Positions 63,307 to 64,000 of a stretch of 64,000 bases of DNA are shown in pieces; positions within the stretch are counted from its first letter, which is position 1, and each line of letters starts with the position of its first letter. The stretch is from Aphelenchoides besseyi (lineage: Eukaryota > Nematoda > Chromadorea > Rhabditida > Aphelenchoididae), in contig JAMPIQ010000003.1 of NCBI GenBank assembly GCA_024699855.1, forward strand, positions 3,534,001 to 3,598,000, given 5' to 3'. Below the pieces are notes generated by a model. It was not told the DNA's origin. It searched no databases and saw only the letters and a list, made by a program, of their open reading frames with translations. Position numbers and translations under genes: made by a program.

Positions 63307-64000
63307 TTAATTCCACAATATTTCCAGCTGGTCGAAATGTATCACCCGTTCTTCCGCAACTTTAAAATTTAAACAAACACCGTCGATGTTTCGCAGTGGC
63401 GGATGACTGATAGCGAACGCCACTGTCTCCGACATAACTTTTCTTCTTCGTAAGATCGGAAACTTCAGCAAAGTTTCTTGTAGAAACTCATTGTACGATC
63501 GAGTTCCAACAATCCAATTGATCGACATCGCCACAGCTGTCGTACAACTAATTAAATGAAGTGCCTCACGAATGACGTACTCGTAACTCTAAACTTGCAA
63601 ATCAATGATTAGTGTCGATTGTAATGATCTTACCGGCATTGTTCGATCTGTAAAACACAAAATTGCAACAATGAACAGAATGCCTGGAGATACCAATAAA
63701 ATGAACGCAATCGCCGAACGTCTGCAGATATAGTAGTAACGTAAGTTCTCATGAATCTAAACAATACACTTATTCAAATAGTCATAACCAGCTCACTTGG
63801 TATCTTTCCGATAGCGACCATTTGTAACTGCACGGTTTCTTTGTTTCACGCAAACGTTTCAAGTTTGTTTGACGGATAATTCGAATGCTCTAAAATACAC
63901 TGATTAGTCTTGATCGTACGAAATAACTTACCACTCCAACGACAAACGTTAACAGCGCCAATATTCCAGCAGTAATAAAATAATGTTCACAATGAAAACA
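63307..64000 (-). CDS. serpentine chemoreceptor, Sre/Sra-superfamily-like (receptor 3), cut by the window end
   Basis: Only the C-terminal half lies in the window. Minus-strand exons: about 64000-63944 (HYFITAGILALLTFVVGV), about 63893-63798 (SIRIIRQTNLKRLRETKK and KWSLSERYQ), about 63757-63646 (IHENLRYYYICRRSAIAFIL, then VSPGILFIVAILCF), and about 63590-63307. The last begins SYEYVIREALHLIS, then AVAMSINWIVGTRSYNEFLQ (helix 7 and the following block) and a charged tail ending at 63307. The I.EN.R block and its place before helix 6 match receptor 1. Introns are 40-60 nt. The start lies beyond 64000. Confidence 0.7.

Overview
The window reads as nuclear DNA of a nematode. Introns are mostly 35-60 nt, many genes have a TTTCAG-type acceptor just before the start ATG (likely spliced-leader addition), and the gene set is typical of nematodes: UDP-glucuronosyltransferase, serpentine chemoreceptors, a tandem CCCH protein and a ShK-type secreted peptide. 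I cannot name the species. Gene models come from reading splice signals by eye, so exon ends are proposals.

Layout. 0.3-4.3 kb (minus): a decayed TOP2 (DNA topoisomerase II) fragment joined to a Helitron Rep remnant and an intact Ulp1-like protease ORF. 4.6-12.3 kb: copine C-terminal half, UDP-glucuronosyltransferase, an unrecognised gene, and a two-finger CCCH RNA-binding protein. 12.3-20.4 kb: sparse, with a stand-alone TAZ zinc-finger gene, a small cysteine-rich secreted protein and an RPA-like OB-fold gene.

20.4-38.3 kb is a transposon block of two nested sets. Set 1 is a Tc1/mariner element (192-bp inverted repeats) interrupted inside its transposase by a Ty3/gypsy LTR element (179-bp LTRs, 5-bp target duplication). 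The 5' LTR of that element is itself split by an RTE-type LINE with a 13-bp target duplication. Set 2, 449 bp away, is a different mariner (62-bp inverted repeats, DUF4817-type N-terminus) interrupted in its transposase by a BEL/Pao element with apparently identical 198-bp LTRs. Set 1 sits in the 3' UTR of the RPA-like gene. Set 2 seems to split another open frame.

39-57 kb is ordinary gene-dense sequence: a Myb/SANT-like protein, a tandem pair of TMEM53/DUF829 genes, DHCR24, a MEP-1-like C2H2 protein, ribosomal protein P0, TCTP, an EGF-domain membrane protein, a CIP2A homologue, and an S28 peptidase homologue that has lost its catalytic serine. 57.8-64 kb holds three serpentine chemoreceptor genes on the minus strand (the last cut by the window end), a candidate 46-residue secreted peptide and a Merlin transposase remnant.

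The strongest unusual items are the Rep-TOP2-Ulp1 arrangement, the two parallel nests with readable insertion order, the short CIP2A homologue, the S28 pseudo-peptidase, and two GC-AG introns.
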